From contig NZ_AQUR01000086.1 in assembly GCF_000372525.1 (NCBI RefSeq), forward strand, positions 1-64,000: a stretch of 64,000 nucleotides of DNA, read 5' to 3'. A program made the translations under genes and the position numbers. The DNA comes from Cupriavidus neocaledonicus (GTDB taxonomy: Bacteria; Pseudomonadota; Gammaproteobacteria; Burkholderiales; Burkholderiaceae). Shown here piece by piece: positions 54,886-64,000 of this stretch; positions within the stretch are counted from its first letter, which is position 1; each line of letters starts with the position of its first letter. The notes below the pieces were generated by a model. That model did no database searches and was not told where the DNA came from. It saw nothing but the letters and a program-made list of their open reading frames with translations.

Positions 54886-56385
54886 TCAGGCCTGGCTGTT
54901 TTCCGCGCGATCAGCATTTTCCGGCGCGCCGTCCGCCGCTGCTTCCAGACCGAGGCCAAGCAGCTGCTGCGCGGCTTCGCCCGGCAGCGCCTCCACCGTG
55001 CGCAGCTTGCGCGCCATCTGCCGCGTGCGCACCTCGGCCTGTTCGATATTGCGCGCGGCCCGCTCGAGCGTATCGCGGGTCTTGGCCAGCACGTCGCCGA
55101 ACTTGCCGAATTCGGTCTTGACCGCGCCCAGCACTTCCCACACCTCGCTCGAGCGCTTCTCCAGCGCCAGCGTGCGAAAACCCATCTGCAGGCTGTTCAG
55201 CAGCGCGGTCAGCGTGGTCGGGCCGGCCACGGTCACGCGATAGTCGCGCTGCAGCTGGTCGGTCAGGCCGGGACGGCGCAGCACCTCGGCATAAAGCCCT
55301 TCGGTCGGCAGGAACAGGATGGCAAAGTCCGTGGTCTGCGGCGGCGCCAGGTATTTTTCGGCGATGGTCTGGGCCTCGCGCCGCAGTGCCAGTTCCAGTT
55401 CGCGGCCGAACGCCAGCACGCCGTCCGGATCGCCGCGCTCCTGCGCGTCCACCAGGCGCTCGTACTGCTCCTTCGGAAACTTGGCGTCGACCGGCAGCCA
55501 GACCGGCGCATGGTCCGCCCCCGCCGCCTTGCCGGGCAGGCGGATGGCAAACTCGACGCGCGCACCCGAGTTGCGCACGGTCTCGACGTTCTTGCCGTAC
55601 TGCTCCGGCGTCAGCATCTGCTCCAGCAGCATTTCCAGCTGCACCTCGCCCCAGGTGCCGCGCGACTTCACGTTGGTCAGCACCTTCTTCAGGTCGCCCA
55701 CGCCCTGCGCCAGCACCTGCATTTCGCCGAGGCCGCGATGCACCTGCTCGAGCCGGTCCGACACCAGCCGGAACGATTCGCCCAGCCGCTGCTCCAGCGT
55801 CGCGTGCAGCTTCTCGTCGACGGTGCGGCGCATTTCCTCGAGCTTGGCGGCATTGTTGGCCTCGATGTCCTGCAGCTTCTGCTCCAGCGTGGCGCGGACC
55901 TCGGCCAGGCGCCGCTCGTTGGCCTCGGACAGTTGCGCCAGCTGCTGCTGCAGGCCGTCGCCGAAGCGGCGCAGCGTGCCGGCCTGCTCGTCGCGCGCCT
56001 GCTGCGACTGCAGCATCAGGTGCTGGCGCACCTGCTCCAGTTGCTGGGTGTTGGTCTCGGTCAGCTTGGCCAGCTGCTGCGCGAAGGTGTCGATCTGGTT
56101 GTTCTGCAGCGTGGCGATGCCGGTCAGCTGCGACGACAGCGCCTGCTGGAAACTCAGCATCTGCTGCGCCGACTCGCCGCGGCTGCCGCGCGCGGCCTCG
56201 GCCACCTCGGTGCGCACCTCCCGCTCCAGCCGTTCCATGCCGCGTGCCTGCTCCAGCCGCATCTGGTCGAGCTGCCGCGCCATGCCGGCCCCGGATGAGC
56301 CGGCCTGCTGGCGCAGCAACACGATGGCCAGCAGCACGAGCGCGAGCAGCGCCGCGGCCAGCGTCAGGAACGGAATCAGGGTCAT
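54886..56385 (-). CDS. rmuC: DNA recombination protein RmuC
   Basis: Limits DNA inversions; nuclease-like C-terminal domain. 499 residues: one N-terminal helix (about 5-22), a long coiled coil rich in Gln/Leu/Glu (about 30-220), and the RmuC domain (about 230-430) with GVGDLKKVLTNVKSRGTWGE, LPVDAKFPKEQYERL and ILFLPTEGLYAEVL. ATG 56385. It lies 10 nt past the dehydrogenase gene, same strand. Confidence 0.93.
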   Translation of the reverse strand: MTLIPFLTLAAALLALVLLAIVLLRQQAGSSGAGMARQLDQMRLEQARGMERLEREVRTEVAEAARGSRGESAQQMLSFQQALSSQLTGIATLQNNQIDTFAQQLAKLTETNTQQLEQVRQHLMLQSQQARDEQAGTLRRFGDGLQQQLAQLSEANERRLAEVRATLEQKLQDIEANNAAKLEEMRRTVDEKLHATLEQRLGESFRLVSDRLEQVHRGLGEMQVLAQGVGDLKKVLTNVKSRGTWGEVQLEMLLEQMLTPEQYGKNVETVRNSGARVEFAIRLPGKAAGADHAPVWLPVDAKFPKEQYERLVDAQERGDPDGVLAFGRELELALRREAQTIAEKYLAPPQTTDFAILFLPTEGLYAEVLRRPGLTDQLQRDYRVTVAGPTTLTALLNSLQMGFRTLALEKRSSEVWEVLGAVKTEFGKFGDVLAKTRDTLERAARNIEQAEVRTRQMARKLRTVEALPGEAAQQLLGLGLEAAADGAPENADRAENSQA

Positions 56386-56394
56386 GCGAAAACC

Positions 56395-57390
56395 TCAGCG
56401 GCGATGCGGCATCACTTCAGGGTTGATCACGGTGGGCGGATGGCCGGCGCGCGGGCCCTGGTCGAGCGCCGCGATCAGGTTGTCGGCAGCGAGGATGGCC
56501 ATGGCGCGGCGGGTTTTCTCGGACGCGCTGGCGATATGCGGCGTCAGCACGACGTTGGGCACGGTCAGCAGGTCCGGATGGACCGACGGCTCGCCCTCGA
56601 ACACATCGAGGCCGGCGCCAAAGATGCGCTTGTCGCGCAGCGCCTGCGCCAGCGCGGCGTCGTCGACGATGCCGCCGCGCGCCAGGTTCACCAGCGTCGC
56701 GGTAGGCTTCATCAGCGCCAGTTCGGCGGCGCCGATGGCGTGGTGGCTTTGCGGGCCATAGGGCAGCACCAGCAGCAGATGGTCGGACTGGCGCAGCAGC
56801 GCTTCCTTGCTGACATAGCGGGCGTTGAGCGCGCGCTCGGTCTCGGCCGGCAGCTGGCTGCGGTTGTGGTACAGCACGTTCATGCCAAACCCGCCCGCGC
56901 GCCGCGCCAGGGCCTGGCCGATGCGGCCCATGCCGAGGATGCCCAGCGTGCTGCCGTACAGGTCCATGCCGACCAGCATGTCGTAGCTCCAGCGCTGCCA
57001 CTTGCCGGCGCGCAGATAGTGCTCGGCCTCGGTCACGCGGCGCGCGGTTGCCATCAGCAGGGCCCAGCCGAAGTCGGCGGTGGTTTCCGTCAGCACGTCC
57101 GGCGTATTGGTGGCGACGATGCCCGCGGCGGTCAGCGCCGGCAGGTCCAGGTTGTTGTAGCCGACCGCCATGTTGCAGACCGCGCGCAGCGCCGGCAGCC
57201 CGGCGATGACCCCGGCGTCGATACGGTCGGCGGCATTGGCCAGCACGCCGGCCTTGCCGGCCAGCCGCGCCTTCAGCGCCGCGGCGTCCAGTACCGCGTC
57301 CTGCTGGTTGTCGTCGACGTCGAAATACTGCGCCAGGTGCGCGATGACCTCGGGATAGATGGCGCGGGTGACCAGGACGGACGGCTTCAT
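56395..57390 (-). CDS. D-2-hydroxyacid dehydrogenase (GhrB-like)
   Basis: Likely reduces glyoxylate or hydroxypyruvate with NAD(P)H. 331 residues. Rossmann GILGMGRIGQALARR; catalytic Arg in NLARGGIVDDAAL, Glu in DVFEGEPSVHPDL, His in LTPHIASASEKTR. Closest in layout to GhrB/gluconate 2-dehydrogenase. ATG 57390 is 4 nt after the antiporter gene, so the two are probably co-transcribed. Confidence 0.9.
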   Translation of the reverse strand: MKPSVLVTRAIYPEVIAHLAQYFDVDDNQQDAVLDAAALKARLAGKAGVLANAADRIDAGVIAGLPALRAVCNMAVGYNNLDLPALTAAGIVATNTPDVLTETTADFGWALLMATARRVTEAEHYLRAGKWQRWSYDMLVGMDLYGSTLGILGMGRIGQALARRAGGFGMNVLYHNRSQLPAETERALNARYVSKEALLRQSDHLLLVLPYGPQSHHAIGAAELALMKPTATLVNLARGGIVDDAALAQALRDKRIFGAGLDVFEGEPSVHPDLLTVPNVVLTPHIASASEKTRRAMAILAADNLIAALDQGPRAGHPPTVINPEVMPHRR

Positions 57391-57394
57391 GGCA

Positions 57395-58813
57395 TCAGAT
57401 ATGGAAGAAGAGGAAGGTCATGATGACGAACAGCGGCACCAGGAAAATACCTGAATACAGCATGTAGCCGAAGAAGCTCGGCATGCGCACGCCGCGGTTT
57501 TCGGCGATGGCCTTGACCATCAGGTTGGGCGCATTGCCAATATAGGTGTTGGCGCCCATGAACACCGCCCCGGCCGAGATCGCGGCCAGCGTCGAGGCAT
57601 CGCGCGTCATCAGCGTGGCGGGATCGCCACCGGCGGTATTGAAGAACACCAGGTAGGTCGGCGCGTTGTCGAGGAAGGACGACAGCACGCCCGTCGCCCA
57701 GAAATACATGCTGTCGACCGGCTGGCCGTTGGCGTCGCTGACCGCGCGGATCACTCCCGCGAAGGCGCCGTCGGTCCCCGCCTTCAGCATGGCGATGACC
57801 GGGATGATGGTCAGGAAGATGCCGGCGAACAGCTTGCCGACCTCGAGGATGGGCTCCCAGTTGAATTCATTGCCCACGCGCGCCGAGCGCGGCGTGACCA
57901 GCAGCGACACCACCGCCACCACCACCAGCAAGGCGTCGCGCACCGCGGCCTGCAGCGGCACCTCGGTGCCCATGAGGTCGAACGAGATCCCCGGCTTCCA
58001 CAGCCCGCTCATCAGCACCAGGCTGACCACCGCCAGCAGCAGCACGAAGTTGAACTTGCCTTCGATGGCGATGCCGCCCGAATCCGGGGTGGGATCGACT
58101 GGCAGCTGCTCTTCCTTGTTGCGGTAGTAGTGACGGTCGACCAGGTAGAACACCAGCAGCAGCGCCGCGCAGATAAAGAGCGTTTCCGGGAAGATGTTGC
58201 GCAGGGTCCAGAAGAAGTCGACGCCCTTCAGGAAGCCCAGGAACAGCGGCGGGTCTCCCAGCGGCGTCAGCGAGCCGCCGGCGTTGGCCACCAGGAAGAT
58301 AAAGAACACCACCACGTGCGCCACGTGGCGGCGATTGTCATTGGCGCGCAACAGCGGCCGGATCAGCAGCATGGCCGCGCCGGTGGTACCCATGAAGCTG
58401 GCCAGGAACGTGCCCAGCGCCAGGATGCCGGTATTGAGCCCCGGCGTGCCGTGCAGGTTGCCGCGCACGCAGATGCCGCCGGCCACGATATAGAGCGTGG
58501 TGATCAGCGCGATGAACGGAATGTACTCGGCCAGAAGCGCATGGACCGTGCTGGCCGCGGCGGCATGCGCGCCGAACACGAGCGCGAACGGCAGCAGGAA
58601 CAGCAGACCCCAGCCGGCGGCGATCTTGCCGTAATGGTGGTGCCAGAACTTCGGCCCCAGCAGCGGCCACAGCGCGATCGACAGCAGGATGCCGGCAAAG
58701 GGCAGCCCCCACAGCGGCGACAGCGATGCCCCGTCGAGCTCGGCGGCATGGCCGGCGGCGGGAAAGGCGGCCAGCACGGCCAGCAGTGGCAACAGCACGG
58801 GGGCACGTCGCAT
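57395..58813 (-). CDS. NhaD-type sodium:proton antiporter
   Basis: A 472-residue membrane protein of the ion-transporter superfamily, about twelve helices. An N-terminal signal-like stretch (1-23) is followed by PFIALITTLYIVAGGICVRG, FVANAGGSLTPLGDPPLFLGFLKG-type and FMGTTGAAMLLIRP segments (split here for length), and a symmetrical second half with GVLSSFLDNAPTYLVFFN and FMGANTYIGNAPNLMVKA. The paired GNAP/DNAP and GDPP motifs match NhaD antiporters. ATG 58813. Confidence 0.88.
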   Translation of the reverse strand: MRRAPVLLPLLAVLAAFPAAGHAAELDGASLSPLWGLPFAGILLSIALWPLLGPKFWHHHYGKIAAGWGLLFLLPFALVFGAHAAAASTVHALLAEYIPFIALITTLYIVAGGICVRGNLHGTPGLNTGILALGTFLASFMGTTGAAMLLIRPLLRANDNRRHVAHVVVFFIFLVANAGGSLTPLGDPPLFLGFLKGVDFFWTLRNIFPETLFICAALLLVFYLVDRHYYRNKEEQLPVDPTPDSGGIAIEGKFNFVLLLAVVSLVLMSGLWKPGISFDLMGTEVPLQAAVRDALLVVVAVVSLLVTPRSARVGNEFNWEPILEVGKLFAGIFLTIIPVIAMLKAGTDGAFAGVIRAVSDANGQPVDSMYFWATGVLSSFLDNAPTYLVFFNTAGGDPATLMTRDASTLAAISAGAVFMGANTYIGNAPNLMVKAIAENRGVRMPSFFGYMLYSGIFLVPLFVIMTFLFFHI

Positions 58814-58973
58814 CAGGCAGGATCTCCTCGAACAATGCAGCGCTCATGGGCGCACGCGGCGCGATGCCAAAGCATCGCGGGCAAGCCTGCAAGTGTAATG
58901 CAAGGCCCTGCCCGCGCTTCCTCATGCGCCGTGCATTTTCGGATTGCGGCGCGCTGGCTTCGCGCCACGTGGC

Positions 58974-59660
58974 TCAGGCCGAGTCGACCAGGATCACATG
59001 CACGCGGTACGGGCCGTGCGCGCCCAGCACGATGGTCTGTTCGATATCGCCGGTGCGCGAAGGTCCGCTGATGATGTTGGTGGCGCGCGGCAGCTCACCG
59101 CGCTCGCTGCGCACCAGGGCAAACGCATCTTCCAGGCCGGCAACGATGCGCGAGCGCGGCACCACCGCGACATGGGTCTCGGGCAGCAGCGCGGCCGAGG
59201 CGAAGGTAGCCGGGCCGGACAGCAGCATCAGCGAGCCGGTCTCGGCAATCGCGCAGAAGCAGCCGGTGATGCCGACCAGGTCGCCATGCTCGCGGTCGGC
59301 CACGGCGTCGCGCACCGGTGGGCGGCATTCCACCGCGAGCCCCGCGTCCTGCCACGGCAACGGGCCGAACTCATCCCAGGCGACCGCGCGGCGCACCAGG
59401 GCCAGGCTGTCGAGGTAGCGCACCGTGGCGGCGGGCACCTCGGCCATGGTCGCGACCCGGTCGACAGTCGACGCCATGCGCTGCGCCTGCGCCAGGAAGG
59501 CTTCGGCGAGGTCGGGCGCGGCGGCCGGACGCGGGCCCTGCGGATGGCGGGCCAGGTAATCGGCAACGGCGCCGCGCTCTCCCGCGCTCGGCCGGGCCGG
59601 CCTGCCCTGGGCGGCACGGATGCGGGCAAAGATGCGGTCGCGGGCGTCGTTGGTTTCCAT
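58974..59660 (-). CDS. LutC/YkgG-like LUD-domain protein
   Basis: 228 residues. The LUD domain has ITGCFCAIAETGSLML (about 130-145), RSRIVAGLEDAF and SGPSRTGDIEQTIVLGAHGP near the C-terminus, matching LutC, a lactate-utilisation subunit. LutA and LutB are not adjacent in the window, so its partner is elsewhere or the role differs. ATG 59660 is preferred to an upstream in-frame start at 59681. Confidence 0.87.
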   Translation of the reverse strand: METNDARDRIFARIRAAQGRPARPSAGERGAVADYLARHPQGPRPAAAPDLAEAFLAQAQRMASTVDRVATMAEVPAATVRYLDSLALVRRAVAWDEFGPLPWQDAGLAVECRPPVRDAVADREHGDLVGITGCFCAIAETGSLMLLSGPATFASAALLPETHVAVVPRSRIVAGLEDAFALVRSERGELPRATNIISGPSRTGDIEQTIVLGAHGPYRVHVILVDSA

Positions 59661-59756
59661 GGGGCCTGGCTGGAGTAGCAATGCGCAAAGGCGCGATGCG
59701 GCGATTATAGGGTCGATAAGGCGGGGTCGATACAGCGGGCGCCGTGCCCGAGCTCG

Positions 59757-60935
59757 CTACGCGGCGGGCTGCACCGAATACACCTGGCGCAGGTAGGCCA
59801 GGTAGCCGGGATCGTCGCACATGGTCTTTTCGGGCGTGTCAGACAGCTTGGCCACGGGCTGGCCGTTACAGCGCACCATCTTCAGCACGATCTGCAGCGG
59901 CGTGTAGCCGAGGTCGTTGGTCAGGTTGGTGCCGACGCCGAACGCCAGCCGGCAGCGGCCGTGGAAGCGCTGGTACAGCTCGATCACGCGCGGGATGTCG
60001 AGGCTGTCGCTGAAGATCAGCGTCTTGGTGCGCGGGTCGACGCGGTTGGCGGCATAGTGGGCCACCATGCGCTCGCCCCACAGCACCGGATCGCCGGAAT
60101 CGTGGCGCACCCCGTCGAAGAGCTTGCAGAAATACAGGTCGAAGTCGCGCAGGAAGGCGTCGAAGCCATAGGTGTCCGACAGCGCGATGCCCAGGTCACC
60201 GCGGTACTCGCGTGCCCAGCGCTCCAGCGCAAACACCTGCGAATCGCGCAGCCGCGGCCCCAGCGCCTGGCAGGCCTGCAGGTACTCATGCGCCATCGTG
60301 CCCAGCGGCACCATGTTGTGCAGGCGCGCGAAGTGGACGTTGCTGGTGCCGGCCAGCTGCGGTCCCAGCAGGCGCCGCATGGTCAGCAGCACCTCTTCCT
60401 GCCAGTCGCGCGAGAAACGCCGGCGCGTGCCGTAGTCGGCGATGACGCAATCGCCCAGCTCGGGCGCCTTCAGCAGCGCCAGCTTGGTTTCCAGCCGGCG
60501 GCGGCCTTCGGCCAGGTCGGGCCGCGGCTGGGTGCGGCGGAAGTAGACCTCGTTGACGATGGCCAGCACCGGCACTTCGAACAGGATGGTGTGCAGCCAC
60601 GGGCCGGCGATGGCAATCTCGATCTCGCCGTTGCCCAGCGGCGACGGGCGCACCGAGACATATTTCTCGTTCAGGTGGAACAGCCCGAGAAAATCGACGA
60701 AGTCGCTCTTGATAAAGCGCAGGCCGCGCAGGTAGGCCAGTTCTTCCTCGGTGAAGCGCAGCTGGCACAGGTGCGCCACCTCGGCGCGGATCTCGTCGAT
60801 ATACGGGGTGAGATCGATGCCCGCGTTGCGGCACTTGAAGCGGTATTCCACTTGCGCCTGCGGGAACTGATGCAGCACCACCTGCATCATGGTGAATTTG
60901 TACAGGTCGGTGTCGAGCAGAGACTGGATGATCAT
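59757..60935 (-). CDS. pncB: nicotinate phosphoribosyltransferase
   Basis: Makes nicotinate mononucleotide in NAD salvage, using ATP and PRPP. 392 residues, normal length. Motifs: [13 protein letters not shown] at the N-terminus, [17 protein letters not shown] (with the autophosphorylated His region further on), [21 protein letters not shown] split over 215-235, and [24 protein letters not shown] 60935. Confidence 0.96.
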   Translation of the reverse strand: MIIQSLLDTDLYKFTMMQVVLHQFPQAQVEYRFKCRNAGIDLTPYIDEIRAEVAHLCQLRFTEEELAYLRGLRFIKSDFVDFLGLFHLNEKYVSVRPSPLGNGEIEIAIAGPWLHTILFEVPVLAIVNEVYFRRTQPRPDLAEGRRRLETKLALLKAPELGDCVIADYGTRRRFSRDWQEEVLLTMRRLLGPQLAGTSNVHFARLHNMVPLGTMAHEYLQACQALGPRLRDSQVFALERWAREYRGDLGIALSDTYGFDAFLRDFDLYFCKLFDGVRHDSGDPVLWGERMVAHYAANRVDPRTKTLIFSDSLDIPRVIELYQRFHGRCRLAFGVGTNLTNDLGYTPLQIVLKMVRCNGQPVAKLSDTPEKTMCDDPGYLAYLRQVYSVQPAA

Positions 60936-61301
60936 AGCGGGGCAGACGGCGATGCCGGGTCAGAACGCCATGCTACCTGAAGTCCGGCCGCTGCCGGCTG
61001 GCCCGGTGGTGCCACGCAGCATGCTCAAACGCAGGCAAAGCCGCTGACCGCAGAGCGTGCGTTAAATCAAAAGTACATAAAGAAATAAGAAAACTATCTG
61101 ATCCGGCTATATAGACCCGCTATCCTTGCCAGAAGGCTCGGCTACAATACCGGTTTCCGAAAGGCCTCGGCCGGCGCTCGCCCAGCCCATGCTGCCATGC
61201 GGCACGCGGGCACCCCCATGTGGTGGATGCGGCGCGTCTCGCCGGCAAGAAGCGGCCCCACAGTTTCCCATTAAAAGCCGACCCGTTTTCCTGGAACCGA
61301 A
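60936..61301. promoter_or_regulatory. divergent region pncB / fdxA
   Basis: 366 nt. An unusually AT-rich island at about 61060-61115 (AAATCAAAAGTACATAAAGA) contrasts with the local GC-rich base composition. TACAAT at 61144-61149 is a candidate -10 for fdxA without a good -35. No gene is visible. Confidence 0.4.
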
Positions 61302-61625
61302 ATGACTCACGTTGTCACCGAATCCTGCATCCGTTGCCGCTACACAGACTGCGTTGACGTGTGTCCGGTCGATTGTTTCCGCGAGGGCCCCAACTTCCTG
61401 GCCATCGACCCGGATGAGTGCATCGACTGCGCCGTGTGCGTGGCCGAATGCCCGGTGAACGCCATTTACGCCGAGGAAGACGTCCCGGGCGACCAGCAGC
61501 AGTTTATCGAGCTGAATGCCGAACTGGCGCGCGCCTGGCCTTCCATCACCAAGACCAAGGCCCCGCTGGCCGAGGCCGAAGAATGGAAGGACGCCACCGA
61601 CAAGCTGCAGTACCTGGAGCGCTGA
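61302..61625 (+). CDS. fdxA: 7Fe ferredoxin FdxA
   Basis: 107-residue ferredoxin carrying one 3Fe-4S and one 4Fe-4S cluster. Cluster cysteines: Cys9, Cys17, Cys21 in [18 protein letters not shown], then [18 protein letters not shown]. The C-terminal extension (about 60-107) is typical of FdxA. ATG 61302. The next gene encodes a ferredoxin/flavodoxin reductase, its probable electron donor. Confidence 0.95.
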   Translation: MTHVVTESCIRCRYTDCVDVCPVDCFREGPNFLAIDPDECIDCAVCVAECPVNAIYAEEDVPGDQQQFIELNAELARAWPSITKTKAPLAEAEEWKDATDKLQYLER

Positions 61626-61711
61626 GCGCGCCGGGCAGCAAAGAAAGCCGTCCCCACGCGCTTTCCGCAATGCCGGGCACCCGCGTGCCCAACCAACGTA
61701 TCAGGACGAAT

Positions 61712-62821
61712 ATGGACTTGAGCATTCCAAATCCCGTTGCCGACACGACCAGGCAGGTCGAGGGCGGCAGCCCCGCAGGCGGCCAGCCGCTGGAAATCGA
61801 CGCGCTGATCGTCGGTGCCGGCCCGGTCGGTCTGTTCCAGGTGTTCGAACTGGGCCTGCTCGAAATCAAGGCCCACGTCATCGATTCCCTGAAGGTCGTT
61901 GGCGGCCAGTGCGTCGAGCTGTATCCGGACAAGCCCATCTACGATATCCCGGCCGTGCCCAGCTGCACCGGCCAGGAACTGACCGACAACCTGCTCAAGC
62001 AGATCGAGCCGTTCGAGCCCACCTTCCACCTGGGCCAGGAAGTCTCCGTGGTCGAGCGCCGTGAAGACGGCCGCTTCTTCGTCGAGACCTCGCTCGGCAC
62101 GCGCTTCATCACCAAGACCATTTTCATCGCCGCCGGCGTGGGCTCGTTCCAGCCGCGCACGCTGAAGGTCGATGGCATTGACAAGTTCGACGGCAAGCAG
62201 CTGTTCTACCGCGTCAAGGACCCGAGCCGCTTCCACGGCCGCAACCTGGTCATCGTCGGCGGCGGCGACTCGGCGCTGGACTGGACCCTGGACCTGGTCG
62301 GCAAGGCCGAGTCGGTGGTGATGATCCACCGCCGCGACGGCTTCCGTGCCGCGCCGGCGTCGGTCGCCAAGATGAAGGAACTGTGCGAGCAGATGGAAAT
62401 GCAGTTCCTGGTCGGCCAGATCAGCGGCTATGAAGAGAAAGACGGCGTGCTCACCGAGATCAAGGTGTCCGGCGCCGACGGCGTGACCCGCCGCCTGCCG
62501 CTCGACGACCTGCTGGTGTTCTTCGGGCTGTCGCCCAAGCTGGGCCCGATCGCCGAATGGGGCCTGGACCTGGAGCGCAAGCAGATCAAGGTGGACACGG
62601 AGAAATTCCAGACCAATATCCCCGGTATCTTCGCGGTCGGCGATATCAACACCTATCCCGGCAAGAAGAAGCTGATCCTGTCGGGGTTCCACGAAGCCGC
62701 GCTGGCCGCGTTCGGTGCTGCGCCGTATATCTTCCCCGAGAAGAAGATCCACATGCAGTACACCACCACCTCGCCGAAACTGCACAAGGTGCTGGGCGTG
62801 GAATCGCCGGTGTTCGACTGA
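61712..62821 (+). CDS. ferredoxin-NADP+ reductase (thioredoxin-reductase-like)
   Basis: 369 residues. Two Rossmann domains: FAD-binding [16 protein letters not shown] (about 31-46) and NADP-binding [17 protein letters not shown] (about 185-201); no redox CxxC between them, so it is not a thioredoxin reductase but the type used as ferredoxin reductase in many bacteria. The C-terminal FAD contact is [19 protein letters not shown] 61712 after AGGACGA. Paired with fdxA and followed by a strong terminator. Confidence 0.9.
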   Translation: MDLSIPNPVADTTRQVEGGSPAGGQPLEIDALIVGAGPVGLFQVFELGLLEIKAHVIDSLKVVGGQCVELYPDKPIYDIPAVPSCTGQELTDNLLKQIEPFEPTFHLGQEVSVVERREDGRFFVETSLGTRFITKTIFIAAGVGSFQPRTLKVDGIDKFDGKQLFYRVKDPSRFHGRNLVIVGGGDSALDWTLDLVGKAESVVMIHRRDGFRAAPASVAKMKELCEQMEMQFLVGQISGYEEKDGVLTEIKVSGADGVTRRLPLDDLLVFFGLSPKLGPIAEWGLDLERKQIKVDTEKFQTNIPGIFAVGDINTYPGKKKLILSGFHEAALAAFGAAPYIFPEKKIHMQYTTTSPKLHKVLGVESPVFD

Positions 62822-62840
62822 ACCTTCGCGGACCCCGCAG

Positions 62841-62870
62841 AAAAAAACCGCCGCGAGGCGGTTTTTTTTT
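62841..62870 (+). terminator. terminator after the reductase
   Basis: AAAAAAACCGCC, loop GCGA, GGCGGTTTTTTTTT. Confidence 0.92.
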
Positions 62871-63023
62871 CTGGCACAAAGGCGGAACCGTCGCTATAAT
62901 GCGGCCTCGCTGTTCGGCGCCCACGGCCTCGAAGCCGGCGTCCAGCCTCTCTGGATCGCACGCCAGGCAGCAAGCCGGCCTTCCCCGCACCCCCGCGACG
63001 AGAACTAAAATGTCGAAAGGGTG

Positions 63024-63053
63024 TTGACGAAGAAAAGAGAAACTGGCTATAAT
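63024..63053 (+). promoter_or_regulatory. sigma-70 promoter of tRNA-Asn
   Basis: TTGACG (63024-63029), 18-nt spacer, TATAAT (63048-63053). The start lies about 8 nt before the tRNA, so its 5' leader is very short. Confidence 0.9.
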
Positions 63054-63068
63054 TTCTTTCTCAGCTGT

Positions 63069-63144
63069 TCCCCGATAGCTCAGTCGGTAGAGCGACGGAC
63101 TGTTAATCCGCAGGTCCCTGGTTCGAGCCCAGGTCGGGGAGCCA
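63069..63144 (+). tRNA. tRNA-Asn(GUU)
   Basis: 76 nt with encoded CCA. Acceptor TCCCCGA/TCGGGGA, D-loop AGCTCAGTCGGTAGAGC, anticodon loop CTGTTAA (GUU), T-arm CTGG-TTCGAGC-CCAG. Followed by a hairpin terminator. Confidence 0.97.
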
Positions 63145-63154
63145 ACCGATACGG

Positions 63155-63183
63155 AAGCCCGGTGCAAACGCACCGGGCTTTTT
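63155..63183 (+). terminator. terminator of tRNA-Asn
   Basis: AAGCCCGGTGC, loop AAAC, GCACCGGGCTTTTT. Confidence 0.9.
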
Positions 63184-63241
63184 CGTTTGCGGGTCGCAAA
63201 TGGCTTTGGTTCGGGGCTGCCCCAGCGCCCCGCCCTTCGTT

Positions 63242-64000
63242 TTACCCCTGCAACGTAGCGCCTGCGGCCTTCAGCGCCACGACGATAGCCTCTGCATTGG
63301 CTTCGACCCGATGCAGCGGCCCAGCCACCGACATCCCGTAGACAACGCCGCCGAGCGATACCGGCATCGCGATCGCCCCCAAGTCGGGGAAAGACTCGCC
63401 GAAATTCGGATACCACCCCTGCGTCTGCCATTGCTGCATCGCCGCCTCGAATACCCGCAGCGAGTCCACCGTGCGGCCGGTGCGCGACGCAAAGGAAGCG
63501 CCGGCCAGCAATTCCGCGCGGCTTTCCATGGTCATGGTGCCGAGGATGGCGCGGCCGATCGAATTGACATGCGCGTCGCGCAGCTCGCCCGGCGCGGCGA
63601 TATAGCGCACGGGATTGGACGATTCGCGCACTTCCAGATACAGCACGCGGCCGTCGTCCTGCAGCTTGCCGAATACCACGGTCTCGCCGGTAATGTCGCG
63701 CAGCGATTCCAGCACCGGCTGCACGCGCTCCAGCAGCGGGTCATTGCGGGCGATGCGCTGCGCGATGTCGAGCAGCCGGCGCGTCGGGTAGTAGCCCTGG
63801 CGGCGCCCGGTCTCGTACAGATAGCCCAGCGAGGCCAGCGTGCGGATCAGTCCCAGGCAGCTCGACATCGGCGCGCCCAGCAGCTTGGCCAGCTCGGTCA
63901 GCGTCAGCGAGCGGCCTTCGCGCGCATAGATTTCCATGATTTCGATCACGCGCAGCGCCGTCTTGACGCTGCCGTAACCGGACTTTTCCGCCACTTCGTT
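63242..64000 (-). CDS. IclR-family transcriptional regulator (5' end possibly outside window)
   Basis: About 250 residues are visible. N-terminal winged helix-turn-helix (VKTALRVIEIMEIYAREGRS, LTELAKLLGAPMSSCLGLIRTL), then the IclR effector domain (ETVVFGKLQDDGRVLYLEVRE, GRAILGTM, IAMPVSLGGVVYGMSVAGP). A GTG at 63994 could be the start, but the frame is open to the window edge, so the true start may lie beyond it. The target genes are not in view. Confidence 0.88.
   Translation of the reverse strand, partial: NEVAEKSGYGSVKTALRVIEIMEIYAREGRSLTLTELAKLLGAPMSSCLGLIRTLASLGYLYETGRRQGYYPTRRLLDIAQRIARNDPLLERVQPVLESLRDITGETVVFGKLQDDGRVLYLEVRESSNPVRYIAAPGELRDAHVNSIGRAILGTMTMESRAELLAGASFASRTGRTVDSLRVFEAAMQQWQTQGWYPNFGESFPDLGAIAMPVSLGGVVYGMSVAGPLHRVEANAEAIVVALKAAGATLQG

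Noticed and set aside
62895-62900. TATAAT after the reductase gene as promoter of a small RNA
   Set aside because: The -35 is poor and the 160 nt that follow show no terminator or clear fold before the tRNA-Asn promoter.

Overview
The window is GC-rich chromosomal DNA of a betaproteobacterium, most likely Cupriavidus (the Ralstonia eutropha group). This is inferred from protein content, codon use and gene order: rpmF-plsX-fabHDG-acpP-fabF next to rpoE-rseA-rseB-mucD-lepA-lepB-rnc-era-recO-pdxJ-acpS-nagZ, plus earP beside efp. No species call can be proved without a search. Nearly everything is core housekeeping DNA. I saw no insertion sequence, prophage, integrase or CRISPR array.

Layout. 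1-7.5 kb: the 5' part of acetyl-CoA synthetase, a DMT exporter, a YqhA-like membrane protein, class I fumarase, glutamate racemase and a tandem AAA ATPase. 7.7-11.1 kb: an iron island with two Fur-box candidates, a 21-residue membrane peptide, tonB-exbB-exbD, hemP and a GlcG/HbpS-type protein. 11.2-12.8 kb: two small exported low-complexity proteins, then a tRNA-Leu(UAA) gene split by a 226-nt group I intron. 12.9-16.3 kb: a YeiH-type transporter with its divergent LysR regulator, and a Kef-type antiporter without an RCK domain. 16.6-21.9 kb: tRNA-Cys, tRNA-Gly, pgsA, uvrC, and the earP-efp pair in which EarP rhamnosylates Arg32 of EF-P.

22-34.7 kb is a minus-strand run in which the sigma-E envelope-stress system (rpoE, rseA, rseB, a DegP/MucD protease) is followed by translation, secretion, RNA-processing, repair, PLP, ACP-activation and cell-wall recycling genes, several with 4-nt stop/start overlaps. 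34.8-42.2 kb is the fatty-acid synthesis cluster headed by yceD and rpmF. 42.4-47.1 kb holds maf, a tetrapyrrole-methylase-type methyltransferase, signal peptide peptidase, a Rieske protein, a phosphatase and rluC.

47.1-54.8 kb: rne behind a long structured leader, then molybdenum-cofactor genes moaA-mobA-moeA and a small membrane protein. 54.9-61 kb: rmuC, a 2-hydroxyacid dehydrogenase, an NhaD-type antiporter, an orphan lutC-like gene and pncB. 61.3-64 kb: a 7Fe ferredoxin gene followed by its likely reductase, tRNA-Asn with a textbook promoter and terminator, and an IclR regulator at the right edge.

The most notable items are the self-splicing intron in tRNA-Leu(UAA), the five-copy 12-residue repeat protein, the Fur-controlled micropeptide, a dyad GTTAC-N5-GTAAC found upstream of two unrelated membrane/exported genes, and the hairpin-rich rne leader.
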